From positions 1,674,001-1,738,000 of the forward strand of contig NZ_CP065915.1 in assembly GCF_016134045.1 (NCBI RefSeq): a stretch of 64,000 bases of DNA, in the 5' to 3' direction. Every line of letters starts with the position of its first letter. Position 1 is the stretch's first letter. The DNA comes from Pelagovum pacificum. Lineage in GTDB: Bacteria; Pseudomonadota; Alphaproteobacteria; Rhodobacterales; Rhodobacteraceae. A program made the position numbers and the translations under genes. Shown piece after piece: positions 16,703-24,603 of the stretch. The notes beneath the pieces are model-generated. The model did no database searches, was not told the origin of the DNA, and worked only from the letters and a program-made list of their open reading frames with translations.

Positions 16703-17689
16703 GTGAGCCGCGCGGTCATCTTCGGCTGCGAAGGTGCCGCGCTCACGCCAGACGAGGCCGCGTTCTTCCGGCAGGCCGATCCGTTCGGCTTCATCCTCTT
16801 CGCCCGCAACGTCGAGGCGCCCGACCAGCTTCGGGCGCTCACTGCGTCCCTGCGCGAGACGGTGGGCTGGAACGCGCCCATCCTGATCGACCAGGAGGGC
16901 GGCCGGGTGCAGCGCATGGGGCCGCCGAACTGGCGGCAGTATCTTCCCGCGCTCGACCAGATGCGGCAGGCCCGCGACCCGATGCGCGCGCAATATATCC
17001 GCAACCGCCTGATCGCCGCCGAGCTGCACGATGTCGGGATCGACGTCGACTGCGCCCCGCTGGCCGATCTGGTGGAGCCGCAAACTCATCCCGTCCTGCT
17101 GAACCGGTTGTACGGCGAAGATGTCGACACCGTGGTCGAGGCGGCGCGCGTCTGTGCCGAGGCGCTGCTCGACGGTGGCGTCCTTCCGGTGCTGAAGCAC
17201 ATTCCCGGTTATGGGCGCGCCTCGGTCGATTCCCACGCGGAGCTGCCGCGCCTGTCGGAGCCGGTCGAAGAGCTCGTGATCCGCGACTTCGCCCCGTTCC
17301 GCGCGCTGAAGGACATGGGGATGGGCATGACCGCCCATATCGTCGTGAACGACATCGACCCCGACCAGCCCGCCACGACATCTGAACGCATGATCCGCCT
17401 GATCCGCGAGGAGATCGGCTTTTCGGGACTGCTGATGACCGATGACATCGGGATGGAGGCCCTGTCGGGCACGATGGCGCAGCGTGCCGCGGGCTGTCTC
17501 GATGCGGGATGCGATCTTGTCCTCCACTGCAACGGCACTCTGGCTGAACGCGAACAGGTCGCCTCGGCCTGCACGCTGATGACCGGGGCAGCGAATGCCC
17601 GCGCGGATGCCGCGCTGTCGCAGCGCAAGGCGCCGCTGCCGATTGACACGAAGGCGATGGTGGCCGAACTTGCCGACCTTCTGAACTGA
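16703..17689 (+). CDS. nagZ: beta-N-acetylhexosaminidase NagZ (GH3)
   Basis: NagZ removes GlcNAc from anhydro-muropeptides during cell wall recycling in the cytoplasm. The 328-residue product shows the GH3 marks IDQEGGRVQR (62-71), KHIPGYG (165-171), the His178 in VDSH that acts as acid/base in this family, and the nucleophile Asp in MTDDIGM (245-251). It lacks a signal peptide, as expected. The GTG start lies 1 bp after the SPOR gene stop. It is followed 11 bp later by scpA. Linked placement of nagZ and scpAB is common in alphaproteobacteria. Confidence 0.95.
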   Translation: MSRAVIFGCEGAALTPDEAAFFRQADPFGFILFARNVEAPDQLRALTASLRETVGWNAPILIDQEGGRVQRMGPPNWRQYLPALDQMRQARDPMRAQYIRNRLIAAELHDVGIDVDCAPLADLVEPQTHPVLLNRLYGEDVDTVVEAARVCAEALLDGGVLPVLKHIPGYGRASVDSHAELPRLSEPVEELVIRDFAPFRALKDMGMGMTAHIVVNDIDPDQPATTSERMIRLIREEIGFSGLLMTDDIGMEALSGTMAQRAAGCLDAGCDLVLHCNGTLAEREQVASACTLMTGAANARADAALSQRKAPLPIDTKAMVAELADLLN

Positions 17690-17700
17690 GAGGGCGGCAC

Positions 17701-18477
17701 GTGCAGGACGGGGTCTCATCGACGGACGTACAGGATCGTCTCGCCGCCGAGGCGCTGATCGTCGATGTCGACGGCTACGAGGGCCCGCTCGACCTGCTGC
17801 TGCAGATGTCGCGAACCCAGAAGGTCGACCTCCGGGAGATCTCCATCCTGGCGCTCGCGCGGCAGTATCTGGCGTTCATCGAGAAGGCGCGGGAGCTTCG
17901 GATCGAGCTGGCGGCCGACTACCTCGTGATGGCGGCGTGGCTGGCGTTCCTGAAGTCCCGCCTGCTCCTGCCGCCGGATCCGGAGGAAGAGGGGCCGTCG
18001 GGCGAGGAACTCGCCGCGCACCTGGCGTTCCAGCTCGAACGGCTTGAAGCGATGCGCAACGTCGCCGCGCGACTGATGGCGCGGGACCAGCTTGGCCGCG
18101 ACCGCTTCGCGCGCGGGATCACAGAAGACGTCACGCGGGTGCGGCGGGTGACCTACACCGCCAACCTGATCGACCTGATGCAGGCCTATGCCCGGATCCG
18201 CACGAAGGACGAGTTCCGCCCCTACGCCTTCGACCGCGAGAACCTGCTGACGATGGAGCAGGCGCTCGACCGGCTGCGGCCGATGATCGGCTTCATGGGG
18301 CAATGGGCCGACATCACCGCCTACCTGCCCGAGGGCTGGGGCGCGGAGCCCGGGCGGCGGCGTACCGCGACCGCCTCGACCTTTGCCGCGTCGCTGCAAC
18401 TTGTGAAGGAAGGCCACCTCGAGATCCGTCAGGGCGAGACCTTCGCACCCATCCAGATCCGCCGGAAGCCGGAATGA
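17701..18477 (+). CDS. scpA: segregation and condensation protein A
   Basis: ScpA is the kleisin that bridges the heads of SMC and recruits ScpB to form the bacterial condensin for chromosome organisation. The 258-residue product has the N-terminal LIVDVDGYEGPLDLLLQMS region, typical of ScpA and SMC-neck binding. A helical middle holds the ScpB-binding segment, and a C-terminal winged helix follows. The GTG start at 17701 is 11 bp after nagZ, behind GAGGG. Its stop overlaps scpB by 4 bp, so the two subunits should be made together. The smc gene is not in the window. Confidence 0.95.
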   Translation: MQDGVSSTDVQDRLAAEALIVDVDGYEGPLDLLLQMSRTQKVDLREISILALARQYLAFIEKARELRIELAADYLVMAAWLAFLKSRLLLPPDPEEEGPSGEELAAHLAFQLERLEAMRNVAARLMARDQLGRDRFARGITEDVTRVRRVTYTANLIDLMQAYARIRTKDEFRPYAFDRENLLTMEQALDRLRPMIGFMGQWADITAYLPEGWGAEPGRRRTATASTFAASLQLVKEGHLEIRQGETFAPIQIRRKPE

Positions 18478-19112
18478 GCGACGACAACCGCGAACAGAGC
18501 CTCTTCGAGGCCCCGCCGATGGCGGAGCAGGAGCGGATGGTCGAGGCCATCCTCTTCGCCTCCGCCGATCCGGTGTCGATCCGCGACCTCACCGGGCGGA
18601 TGCCGCACGGCTGCGAGCCGGCGGAAGCCCTCGCCAACCTGCGCAGACGCTACGAGGGGCGGGGTGTGAACATCGTCCGGGTCGGCGATCTCTGGGCGAT
18701 CCGCACCGCTGCCGACCTCGGCTTCCTGATGCAGCACGAGGTGGTCGAGACCCGCAAGCTGTCCCGCGCCGCGATCGAGACGCTGGCCATCATCGCCTAT
18801 CATCAGCCCGTCACGCGCGCCGAGATCGAGGAGATCCGCGGCGTCGGCGTCTCGCGCGGCACGATCGACCAGCTGATCGAGCTCGACTGGATCCGCTTCG
18901 GCCGCCGTCGCATGACGCCGGGCCGGCCGGTGACCTTCGTCGTCACCGAGACGTTCCTCGACCATTTCGCGCTGGAAAGCGCGCGCGACCTGCCGGGGCT
19001 GAAGGAACTGCGCGCGGCGGGCCTTCTGGACAACCGTCCGGTTCCGGGCGACGCGACCGAGGACGAAGAGAGCGGCGACGGTGATCAGACGGACATGTTC
19101 GACGAGGAGTGA
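18474..19112 (+). CDS. scpB: segregation and condensation protein B
   Basis: ScpB dimers bind the middle of ScpA in the SMC complex. The 212-residue product contains two winged-helix domains. Family marks are MVEAILFASADPVSI (22-36), SRAAIETLAIIAYHQPVTRAEIEEIRG (core, about 97-123) and GRRRMTPGRPVTF-like residues in the second wing. The acidic tail ends DQTDMFDEE. ATG 18474 overlaps the scpA stop. In several Rhodobacter relatives tatABC follows scpB; here a small basic protein does instead, so the local order differs from that pattern. Confidence 0.95.
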   Translation: MSDDNREQSLFEAPPMAEQERMVEAILFASADPVSIRDLTGRMPHGCEPAEALANLRRRYEGRGVNIVRVGDLWAIRTAADLGFLMQHEVVETRKLSRAAIETLAIIAYHQPVTRAEIEEIRGVGVSRGTIDQLIELDWIRFGRRRMTPGRPVTFVVTETFLDHFALESARDLPGLKELRAAGLLDNRPVPGDATEDEESGDGDQTDMFDEE

Positions 19113-19190
19113 CCTCTATCGGACGTCATCGTGTTGCCCTATATTACTGGTAATTCAGGTGAACGTACCGGATCGGGAGATAGTCACCAA

Positions 19191-19388
19191 ATGGATCGAA
19201 TGATCACCATGATCATCCGCATGTTCGTCCGCAAAGGCATGAACGAGGGGATCCGACGCATGTCGACCCGTGGCGGCAATGATCGCCCGCGGGATCCCGA
19301 GGCGCAGCGCCAGGCCGCGCAGGGCCGCGATAACAGCAAGCGCGCCCGGCAGGTGATGCGGATGGCGCGGCGTTTCGGCAAGTTCTGA
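19191..19388 (+). CDS. small basic hypothetical protein (65 aa)
   Basis: The product starts MDRMITMIIRMFVRKGMNEG and is strongly basic, with an amphipathic Met/Ile-rich N-terminal helix and an Arg-rich tail ending RARQVMRMARRFGKF. GGAG is present 11 bases before the ATG. Small proteins with this plan occur near tat or scp genes in Rhodobacterales, but I do not know a function. Binding to membrane or nucleic acid would fit the charge. It lies 78 bp after scpB on the same strand and may share its transcript. Codon use looks like its neighbours. Confidence 0.68.
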   Translation: MDRMITMIIRMFVRKGMNEGIRRMSTRGGNDRPRDPEAQRQAAQGRDNSKRARQVMRMARRFGKF

Positions 19389-19498
19389 AGGACGGTTGTC
19401 CGGTTCCGGATACCTGCGCTGTAGCGGTCGGGTGTTCGGTAGCAAACGCCGTACACGCTCGGACAGATGTCTTCGATCGAACAGCCGTCGGTTTCCGG

Positions 19499-19852
19499 TC
19501 AAGCCTCCGGCATCGGGCCGAGCGCCTCCTGCGCCTTCTTCGTCAGTCCAGAGCGGATAATGCCGTAGGACGTGAGTAGCCGCTCCTTTATCTCGTCCTC
19601 GCCGACGAGGCCCCACGGAAGCATCACCCATGAGCGATGGAAGTAGGGGGCCTTCACCGCGCGCTCCATCTCGATCAGCAGTTGCGCGTCCTCGATCGAC
19701 GGCGTCTTGACCGACACGCCCTGATCCATGGCACCGACGCTGGCGAACATCTTGCCGCCAACCTTCCACGCATCGTGGCCGCCGCCCCACGGGTCGGAAA
19801 CCTCCGCGCCGGGCAGTGTGGCGCAGTAGCTGTTGACGATGTCGCGACTCAT
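19499..19852 (-). CDS. MmcQ/YjbR family protein
   Basis: The 117-residue protein fits the YjbR/CyaY-like fold family (DUF419, often called MmcQ). It shows an N-terminal helix ending in LPGAEVSDPWGGGHDAWKVGGKMFA, a VSVKTPSIEDAQLLIE middle and a WVMLPWG segment before the last helix, which ends LTKKAQEAL. Members have a double-wing DNA-binding-like shape, but their role is not settled. It is divergent from the DUF1697 gene with a 56-bp gap, so both promoters must lie in that short interval. ATG 19852 is the only sensible start. Confidence 0.85.
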   Translation of the reverse strand: MSRDIVNSYCATLPGAEVSDPWGGGHDAWKVGGKMFASVGAMDQGVSVKTPSIEDAQLLIEMERAVKAPYFHRSWVMLPWGLVGEDEIKERLLTSYGIIRSGLTKKAQEALGPMPEA

Positions 19853-19908
19853 GCGCTCAGTGTGGCAGCGCGGCGCGACGGATCAAGCGCCACGGGGAGG
19901 TCGCGGTG

Positions 19909-20439
19909 ATGACGGTTCAGGTGGCACTGCTCAGGGCGATCAACGTCGGCGGCCGCAACAAGGTGCCGATGGCGACACTGCGCGGCTGTGCCAAAGCAAT
20001 CGGCTGGCAGGACGTGCACAGCTACATCGCCACCGGCAACCTCGTGTTTCGCGCCGGGCCGGGCGATCACGCCACCACGTTGCGCAGCGCCGTTCGGGAC
20101 GAGACCGGCGTCGACCCCGACGTTCTGGTGATGACCGGGGCCGAGCTGAAGCGGGTGCTGGAGGCGTGTCCCTTCGATCCGGAGGACGGCCGACTTGCCC
20201 ATGTCTACTTCTGCTTCGACGACCCGGTGATCGATGAAGACCTCCTCGACCGGTTCCGCAGCGAGAGTGAACGTCTGTTGCGGACCGGCCGGGTCATCTA
20301 CCTCGACGCGCCGGACGGGATCGGGCGCAGCAAGCTGGTGGAGCGGTTCGACAAGGTGGTCACCGGGACAGCGACGACCGGGCGCAACTTGCGCACGATC
20401 CGGCAACTGGTGGCGATGGTCGACGCGAAAGGGGCCTGA
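19909..20439 (+). CDS. DUF1697 family protein
   Basis: The 176-residue product shows the DUF1697 pattern. It has an N-terminal VALLRAINVGGRNKVPMATLR (about 4-24), a SYIATGNLVF strand-turn and a C-terminal GRNLRTIRQLVAM helix. The fold resembles ferredoxin-like alpha/beta proteins. No enzymatic role is established, and family members are widespread in soil and marine bacteria. GGGGAGG at 19894-19900 lies 8 bases ahead of ATG 19909; a GTG one codon upstream is possible but too close to that site. Gene neighbours give no functional clue. Confidence 0.87.
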   Translation: MTVQVALLRAINVGGRNKVPMATLRGCAKAIGWQDVHSYIATGNLVFRAGPGDHATTLRSAVRDETGVDPDVLVMTGAELKRVLEACPFDPEDGRLAHVYFCFDDPVIDEDLLDRFRSESERLLRTGRVIYLDAPDGIGRSKLVERFDKVVTGTATTGRNLRTIRQLVAMVDAKGA

Positions 20440-20497
20440 CTGACGGCCCCGATCAAGGCGCTGGACGCAGTCGGTCAAGCCTGCTACGTCATCCGCC

Positions 20498-20542
20498 ATG
20501 ACGAGCATCCGCATCATCATCTGCTGCATTATTACCTGCTGA
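20498..20542 (+). CDS. possible Cys-codon leader peptide upstream of cysS (14 aa)
   Basis: An ATG at 20498 opens a 14-codon frame, MTSIRIIICCIITC, ending at TGA 20540-20542, 84 bp before cysS. Three of its last six codons are UGC (20522-20527 and 20537-20539). Cys is rare, so this cluster directly before cysteinyl-tRNA synthetase is unlikely to be chance and suggests attenuation by ribosome stalling. No Shine-Dalgarno site precedes it. A weak TGGACG-17-TACGTC promoter would place the transcript start at or next to the ATG, so a leaderless message is possible. It could still be a chance ORF. Confidence 0.45.
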   Translation: MTSIRIIICCIITC

Positions 20543-20549
20543 CAAACGT

Positions 20550-20626
20550 CCGCGGGCCGCTCCTCCACGTTTCATCCGAAATCGTAAGTTGCTAGAGCCC
20601 GCGGGCCAACTCCGCGCGAGGACTTC
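20550..20626 (+). promoter_or_regulatory. cysS leader RNA with alternative pairings
   Basis: CCGCGGGC (20550-20557) can pair with GCCCGCGG (20597-20604), enclosing a 39-nt loop. The loop holds TCCTC (20561-20565), which is exactly complementary to the cysS ribosome-binding site GAGGA (20618-20622). The two pairings cannot coexist except as a pseudoknot. Ribosome position on the preceding Cys codons could therefore decide whether the cysS site is open. There is no T-run, so control would be of translation, not termination. This is inferred from base pairing only. Confidence 0.4.
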
Positions 20627-21997
20627 ATGGCGACCATCCGACTCCGCAACAGCATGACCCGACAGGTCGAGGACTTCGTTCCGATCGACCCCGGCAACGT
20701 GCGGATGTATGTCTGCGGCCCCACCGTCTACGACCGGGCGCACCTCGGCAACGCGCGTTCCGCTGTCGTGTTCGACATGCTTAACCGGCTGCTGATCCAC
20801 GCCTATGGCGCGGAGCACGTGACCTTCGTGCGCAACATCACCGACGTCGACGACAAGATCAACGCGCGCGCCGCCGAGACGGGGCGCCCGATCGGCGACA
20901 TCACCGCCGAGACGACGGCTTGGTATCACGACGACATGGGGTCGCTCGGCGTCATCCGGCCCGATCATGAGCCGCGCGCGACCGAGTGGATCGGCGCGAT
21001 GAAGGAGATGATCGAGGGGCTGATCGCCTCGGGCCATGCCTATGCCGCCGAGGGGCACGTTCTGTTCTCTGTCGCCAGCGCGCCGGATTACGGCCGGCTT
21101 TCGGGGCGCAGCGTCGACGACATGATCGCCGGCGCCCGGGTCGAGGTGGCGCCTTACAAGCGCGCCGCGATGGACTTCGTCTTGTGGAAGCCGTCGGGCG
21201 AGGGGCAGCCCGGCTGGGACAGCCCCTGGGGTCGCGGACGTCCGGGCTGGCATATCGAATGCTCCGCCATGGCCGGGGAACTGCTGGGCGAGAGCTTCGA
21301 CATTCACGGTGGCGGCAGCGACCTGATGTTCCCGCACCACGAGAACGAGCTGGCGCAATCGAGCTGCGCCCATCCCGACGGCCATTTCGCGCGCTACTGG
21401 GTTCACAACGAGATGCTGCAGGTCGAGGGGAAGAAGATGTCGAAGTCGCTCGGCAACTTCTTCACCGTCCGCAACCTGCTGGACGACGGCGTCCCCGGCG
21501 AGGTGATGCGGATGGTGATCCTCGGCAGCCAGTATTCCAAGCCGATGGATTGGACCGCCCGCAAGCGCGAGGACGCCGAGGGTGCGTTGCGCCGCTGGCG
21601 TGCGATGGTCGAGGGTGTCGAGGCAGGTGCGCCGGATCCGGCGGTCGTCGCCGCGCTGTCGGACGATCTGAACACGCCGCTCGCGCTGTCGGAGCTCTAC
21701 CGGCTCGCGTCGGACGGCGATGCGGCGGGGCTGAAAGGGTCGGCGCAGCTGATGGGCCTTCTGACCGACGAGCTTGGCGGCTGGGAGCGGATCGAGGCCG
21801 GCGAAGGCGTGTCGCTGCTGATCGGCCAGCTGATCGAGGCCCGTGCGGAAGCGCGCAAGGCCAGGGACTTCGCCCGGGCCGATGCGATCCGGGACGGTTT
21901 CGCCGCTGCCGGGGTCATGGTGAAGGACACCGCCGACGGCGTGGAGTGGGAGCTGACCTCCGGCTTCGACGCAACCAAGCTGGAGGGGCTGGCATGA
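20627..21997 (+). CDS. cysS: cysteinyl-tRNA synthetase
   Basis: This class I synthetase charges tRNA-Cys. The 456-residue product has the zinc-ligand Cys30 in YVCGPTVYD and the HIGH-type HLGN (39-42). It also has the GWHIECSAM zinc/substrate motif (about 208-216), HHENE (about 237-241) and KMSKS (270-274), and ends in a DALR-like helical domain. GAGGA lies 4 bases before ATG 20627. The gene is preceded by the possible Cys leader peptide and followed by the third double-hairpin repeat and cimA. Length is normal for the family. Confidence 0.97.
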   Translation: MATIRLRNSMTRQVEDFVPIDPGNVRMYVCGPTVYDRAHLGNARSAVVFDMLNRLLIHAYGAEHVTFVRNITDVDDKINARAAETGRPIGDITAETTAWYHDDMGSLGVIRPDHEPRATEWIGAMKEMIEGLIASGHAYAAEGHVLFSVASAPDYGRLSGRSVDDMIAGARVEVAPYKRAAMDFVLWKPSGEGQPGWDSPWGRGRPGWHIECSAMAGELLGESFDIHGGGSDLMFPHHENELAQSSCAHPDGHFARYWVHNEMLQVEGKKMSKSLGNFFTVRNLLDDGVPGEVMRMVILGSQYSKPMDWTARKREDAEGALRRWRAMVEGVEAGAPDPAVVAALSDDLNTPLALSELYRLASDGDAAGLKGSAQLMGLLTDELGGWERIEAGEGVSLLIGQLIEARAEARKARDFARADAIRDGFAAAGVMVKDTADGVEWELTSGFDATKLEGLA

Positions 21998-22017
21998 CGG
22001 TCACTTATGACGGGATA

Positions 22018-22082
22018 GGGGGCTGTCGGCCCCGCGTCGCCAGCGGCGACTCCGCCAAAGACGATTTCCTGCCCAAAGAAGG
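22018..22082 (+). repeat. double-hairpin intergenic repeat, copy 3 (diverged)
   Basis: GGGGGC with GCCCC (22018-22033) is followed by GTCGCC/GGCGAC (22036-22050), then TCCGCC, an ATTT-containing stretch and CCCAAAGAAG. The second stem is identical in sequence to that of copy 2 (54136-54151). It occupies nearly the whole cysS-cimA spacer. The family match of this copy is weaker because the AATATTTG tail is altered. Confidence 0.55.
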
Positions 22083-22091
22083 ACCGGGGCG

Positions 22092-23714
22092 ATGAAACAG
22101 CGGCTTTATCTCTACGACACCACGCTGCGCGACGGCCAGCAGACCCAAGGGGTCCAGTTCTCGACCGGCGAGAAGCGCCGGATCGCGGAGATGCTGGACC
22201 GGCTCGGCGTGGATTACATCGAGGGCGGCTGGCCCGGCGCCAATCCGACCGACAGCGAGTTCTTCGCCGAAGTGCCCGAGACGCGGGCCCGCGTTGCCGC
22301 CTTCGGCATGACCAAGCGGGCCGGTCGGTCGGCGGAGAACGACGACGTGCTCGCCGCCGTTCTGAACGCCGGGACCGGGTCGGTGTGTCTCGTCGGCAAG
22401 ACGCATGATTTCCACGTGGATACCGCGCTCGGCATCTCGCTGGAGGAGAACACCGAGAATATCCGCGCCTCGGTCGCTCATCTCAAGGCCCAGGGCCGCG
22501 AGGCGCTGTTCGATGCGGAGCATTTCTTCGACGGCTTCAAGGCGAACCGGGATTACGCGCTGGAGGCGGTGCATGCCGCTTACGACGCCGGTGCCGACTG
22601 GGTCGTGCTCTGCGATACCAACGGTGGCACACTGCCAGGCGAGATCGCGGAGATCGTGGGCGAGGTGATCGCCAGCGGCATCCCCGGTGAGAAGCTCGGC
22701 ATCCATTGTCACAACGACACCGAGACGGCCGTGGCGGGAAGCCTCGCCGCCGTGGAGGCCGGTGCGCGCCAGATCCAGGGCACGCTGAACGGACTCGGCG
22801 AGCGTTGCGGCAATGCCAATCTGACGACGCTGATCCCGACGTTGCTGCTGAAGGAGCCCTACGCCAGCCGCTACGAGACCGGCGTGAGCCTCGAGGCGCT
22901 GTCGGGCCTGCGGCGCGCGTCGCGTCAGCTCGACGATATCCTGAACCGCGTGCCAATGCGGCAGGCGCCCTATGTCGGCGCCTCGGCCTTCGCCCACAAG
23001 GCGGGGCTGCATGCGAGCGCGATCCTGAAGGACCCGACAACTTACGAACATATCGACCCGGCGATCGTAGGCAACGAGCGGATCGTGCCGATGTCCAATC
23101 AGGCCGGCCAGTCCAACCTGCGCCGCAGGCTGGAGGATGCCGGGCTCGAGGTCGAGAAGGGCGCCCCGGCACTCGGCCGGCTGCTCGAGATCATCAAGGA
23201 GCGTGAGAGCCAGGGCTATGCTTACGACGGCGCGCAGGCGAGCTTCGAGCTGCTGGCGCGGAGCGAGATCGGGCTGATGCCCGACTTCTTCGAGGTCGAG
23301 CGCTACCGCGTGATCTCCGAACGGCGGCGCAACGCGAAGGGCGAGCTGGTCATCGTGTCCGAGGCCGTGGTGACGGTCGCGCTGTCGGGCGGCGAGCAGA
23401 CGACGAGCTTCTACCAGAACCAAAACCCGACGGAGCAGCAGGACGCAGGCCCGGTGAACGCGCTGGCCGTAGCGCTCTCGATGGATCTCGGCCCCTACCA
23501 GGAGATGATCTCCGACTGGCGGCTGGTGGACTTCAAGGTGCGCATCACCAACGGCGGCACCGAAGCCGTGACCCGCGTCATCATCGACAGCGAGGACGAC
23601 AAGGGCCGGCGCTGGTCCACCGTGGGCGTGTCTGCGAACATAGTCGACGCGTCGTTCGAGGCGATGCTCGACGCGGTGCGCTGGAAGCTGGTGCAGGAAG
23701 GCGCGCGCGGCTGA
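22092..23714 (+). CDS. cimA: (R)-citramalate synthase
   Basis: CimA condenses acetyl-CoA with pyruvate to citramalate, a threonine-independent route to 2-oxobutyrate and isoleucine. The 540-residue product has the DRE-TIM barrel signature LYDTTLRDGQQTQGVQFS (5-22). It also has the metal-binding HCHND (about 213-217), the GLGERCGN motif and a C-terminal LeuA-type regulatory domain (about 400-540). The N-terminal DTTLRDG followed by EGGWPGANPTDSEFF is typical of the long citramalate synthase group, not of 2-isopropylmalate synthase. It follows cysS after 94 bp. Feedback inhibition by isoleucine is usual in the family. Confidence 0.94.
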   Translation: MKQRLYLYDTTLRDGQQTQGVQFSTGEKRRIAEMLDRLGVDYIEGGWPGANPTDSEFFAEVPETRARVAAFGMTKRAGRSAENDDVLAAVLNAGTGSVCLVGKTHDFHVDTALGISLEENTENIRASVAHLKAQGREALFDAEHFFDGFKANRDYALEAVHAAYDAGADWVVLCDTNGGTLPGEIAEIVGEVIASGIPGEKLGIHCHNDTETAVAGSLAAVEAGARQIQGTLNGLGERCGNANLTTLIPTLLLKEPYASRYETGVSLEALSGLRRASRQLDDILNRVPMRQAPYVGASAFAHKAGLHASAILKDPTTYEHIDPAIVGNERIVPMSNQAGQSNLRRRLEDAGLEVEKGAPALGRLLEIIKERESQGYAYDGAQASFELLARSEIGLMPDFFEVERYRVISERRRNAKGELVIVSEAVVTVALSGGEQTTSFYQNQNPTEQQDAGPVNALAVALSMDLGPYQEMISDWRLVDFKVRITNGGTEAVTRVIIDSEDDKGRRWSTVGVSANIVDASFEAMLDAVRWKLVQEGARG

Positions 23715-23834
23715 GGGGCGATCGGCGGTGCGGCGCGGGCCGGCGTTGCGACTCCGCTTGGGCGGGGGTAGGGGGGATGGCATGATTCGACCCTCCTCCT
23801 GCCTTGTCGACCGGCCTCTTTCGGGGTGGCGCAC

Positions 23835-24599
23835 GTGAGCCTTGCCGCATGTGCAGGTGTCGTGGAGCGTGGCGACCCGGACCGGTTCCTTGCGGCCATG
23901 TCCTGCCCGCCGACCGCCCGGGAGGCGTTGTTCCCGCTCTACGCGTTCAACGTCGAGATCGCGCGCGCGCCGCACGTGACCGAAGAGCCGATGATCGCGG
24001 AAATGCGGCTGCAATGGTGGCGCGATGCACTGGAGGAGATCTCCGACGGCAAACCGCCACGCGCCCACGAGGTCGTCGGTCCGCTCGCCGAGCTGATCCG
24101 GACGCGGGATTTGCCCGTTTCGCTGCTCGACGATGCGGCGGATGCTCGGCGGTGGGACATCTGGAAGGACCCGTTCGAGGACGAGGCCGCCTTCGAGGCA
24201 CATATCGGCCGCACCGCGGGGCACCTCGCGTGGGTCAGTGCGCTGGCACTCGGCGCCGACAGCGATCAGGAAGAGGCGGTGCGTGACGGTGCCTATGCCG
24301 GGGGCATCGCAGCCTGGCTACAGGCGATCCCGGCACTCGAGGCGCGCGGTCTGAAACCCTTGCCCGATGGCCGGCCCGAGGCCGTGCGCGCGCTTGCGGC
24401 CAGTGCGCTGGAGCGGTTGAAGGCCGTTCCGCGCCGGCTGCCAGAACCGGCAACGTTCGCGCTACGCCCTGCGTGGCAGGCGGAGGTTCTGCTGAAGCAG
24501 GCCATGGCCGATCCGTCTCGAGTGGCGGCCGGCACGCTCGGCCAGTCGGAGTTCCGCCGGCGTGGCAGCCTCGCGCTGCGGGCTGCGCGGGGGCGCTGA
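23835..24599 (+). CDS. squalene/phytoene synthase family protein
   Basis: The 254-residue product belongs to the all-helical isoprenoid synthase superfamily. LYAFNVEIARAP (about 34-45) and MRLQWWRDALEEI resemble trans-prenyltransferase helices. The Asp-rich catalytic motifs are partly replaced, with only one acidic cluster visible. This places it near the NDUFAF6-like group, which acts in respiratory complex I assembly, and away from carotenoid enzymes. No carotenoid genes are nearby. GTG 23835 was preferred over GTG 23826 because homologues begin MSLAACA and GGGGTGG sits 6 bases upstream. Confidence 0.82.
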   Translation: MSLAACAGVVERGDPDRFLAAMSCPPTAREALFPLYAFNVEIARAPHVTEEPMIAEMRLQWWRDALEEISDGKPPRAHEVVGPLAELIRTRDLPVSLLDDAADARRWDIWKDPFEDEAAFEAHIGRTAGHLAWVSALALGADSDQEEAVRDGAYAGGIAAWLQAIPALEARGLKPLPDGRPEAVRALAASALERLKAVPRRLPEPATFALRPAWQAEVLLKQAMADPSRVAAGTLGQSEFRRRGSLALRAARGR

Positions 24600-24603
24600 C
24601 CGC

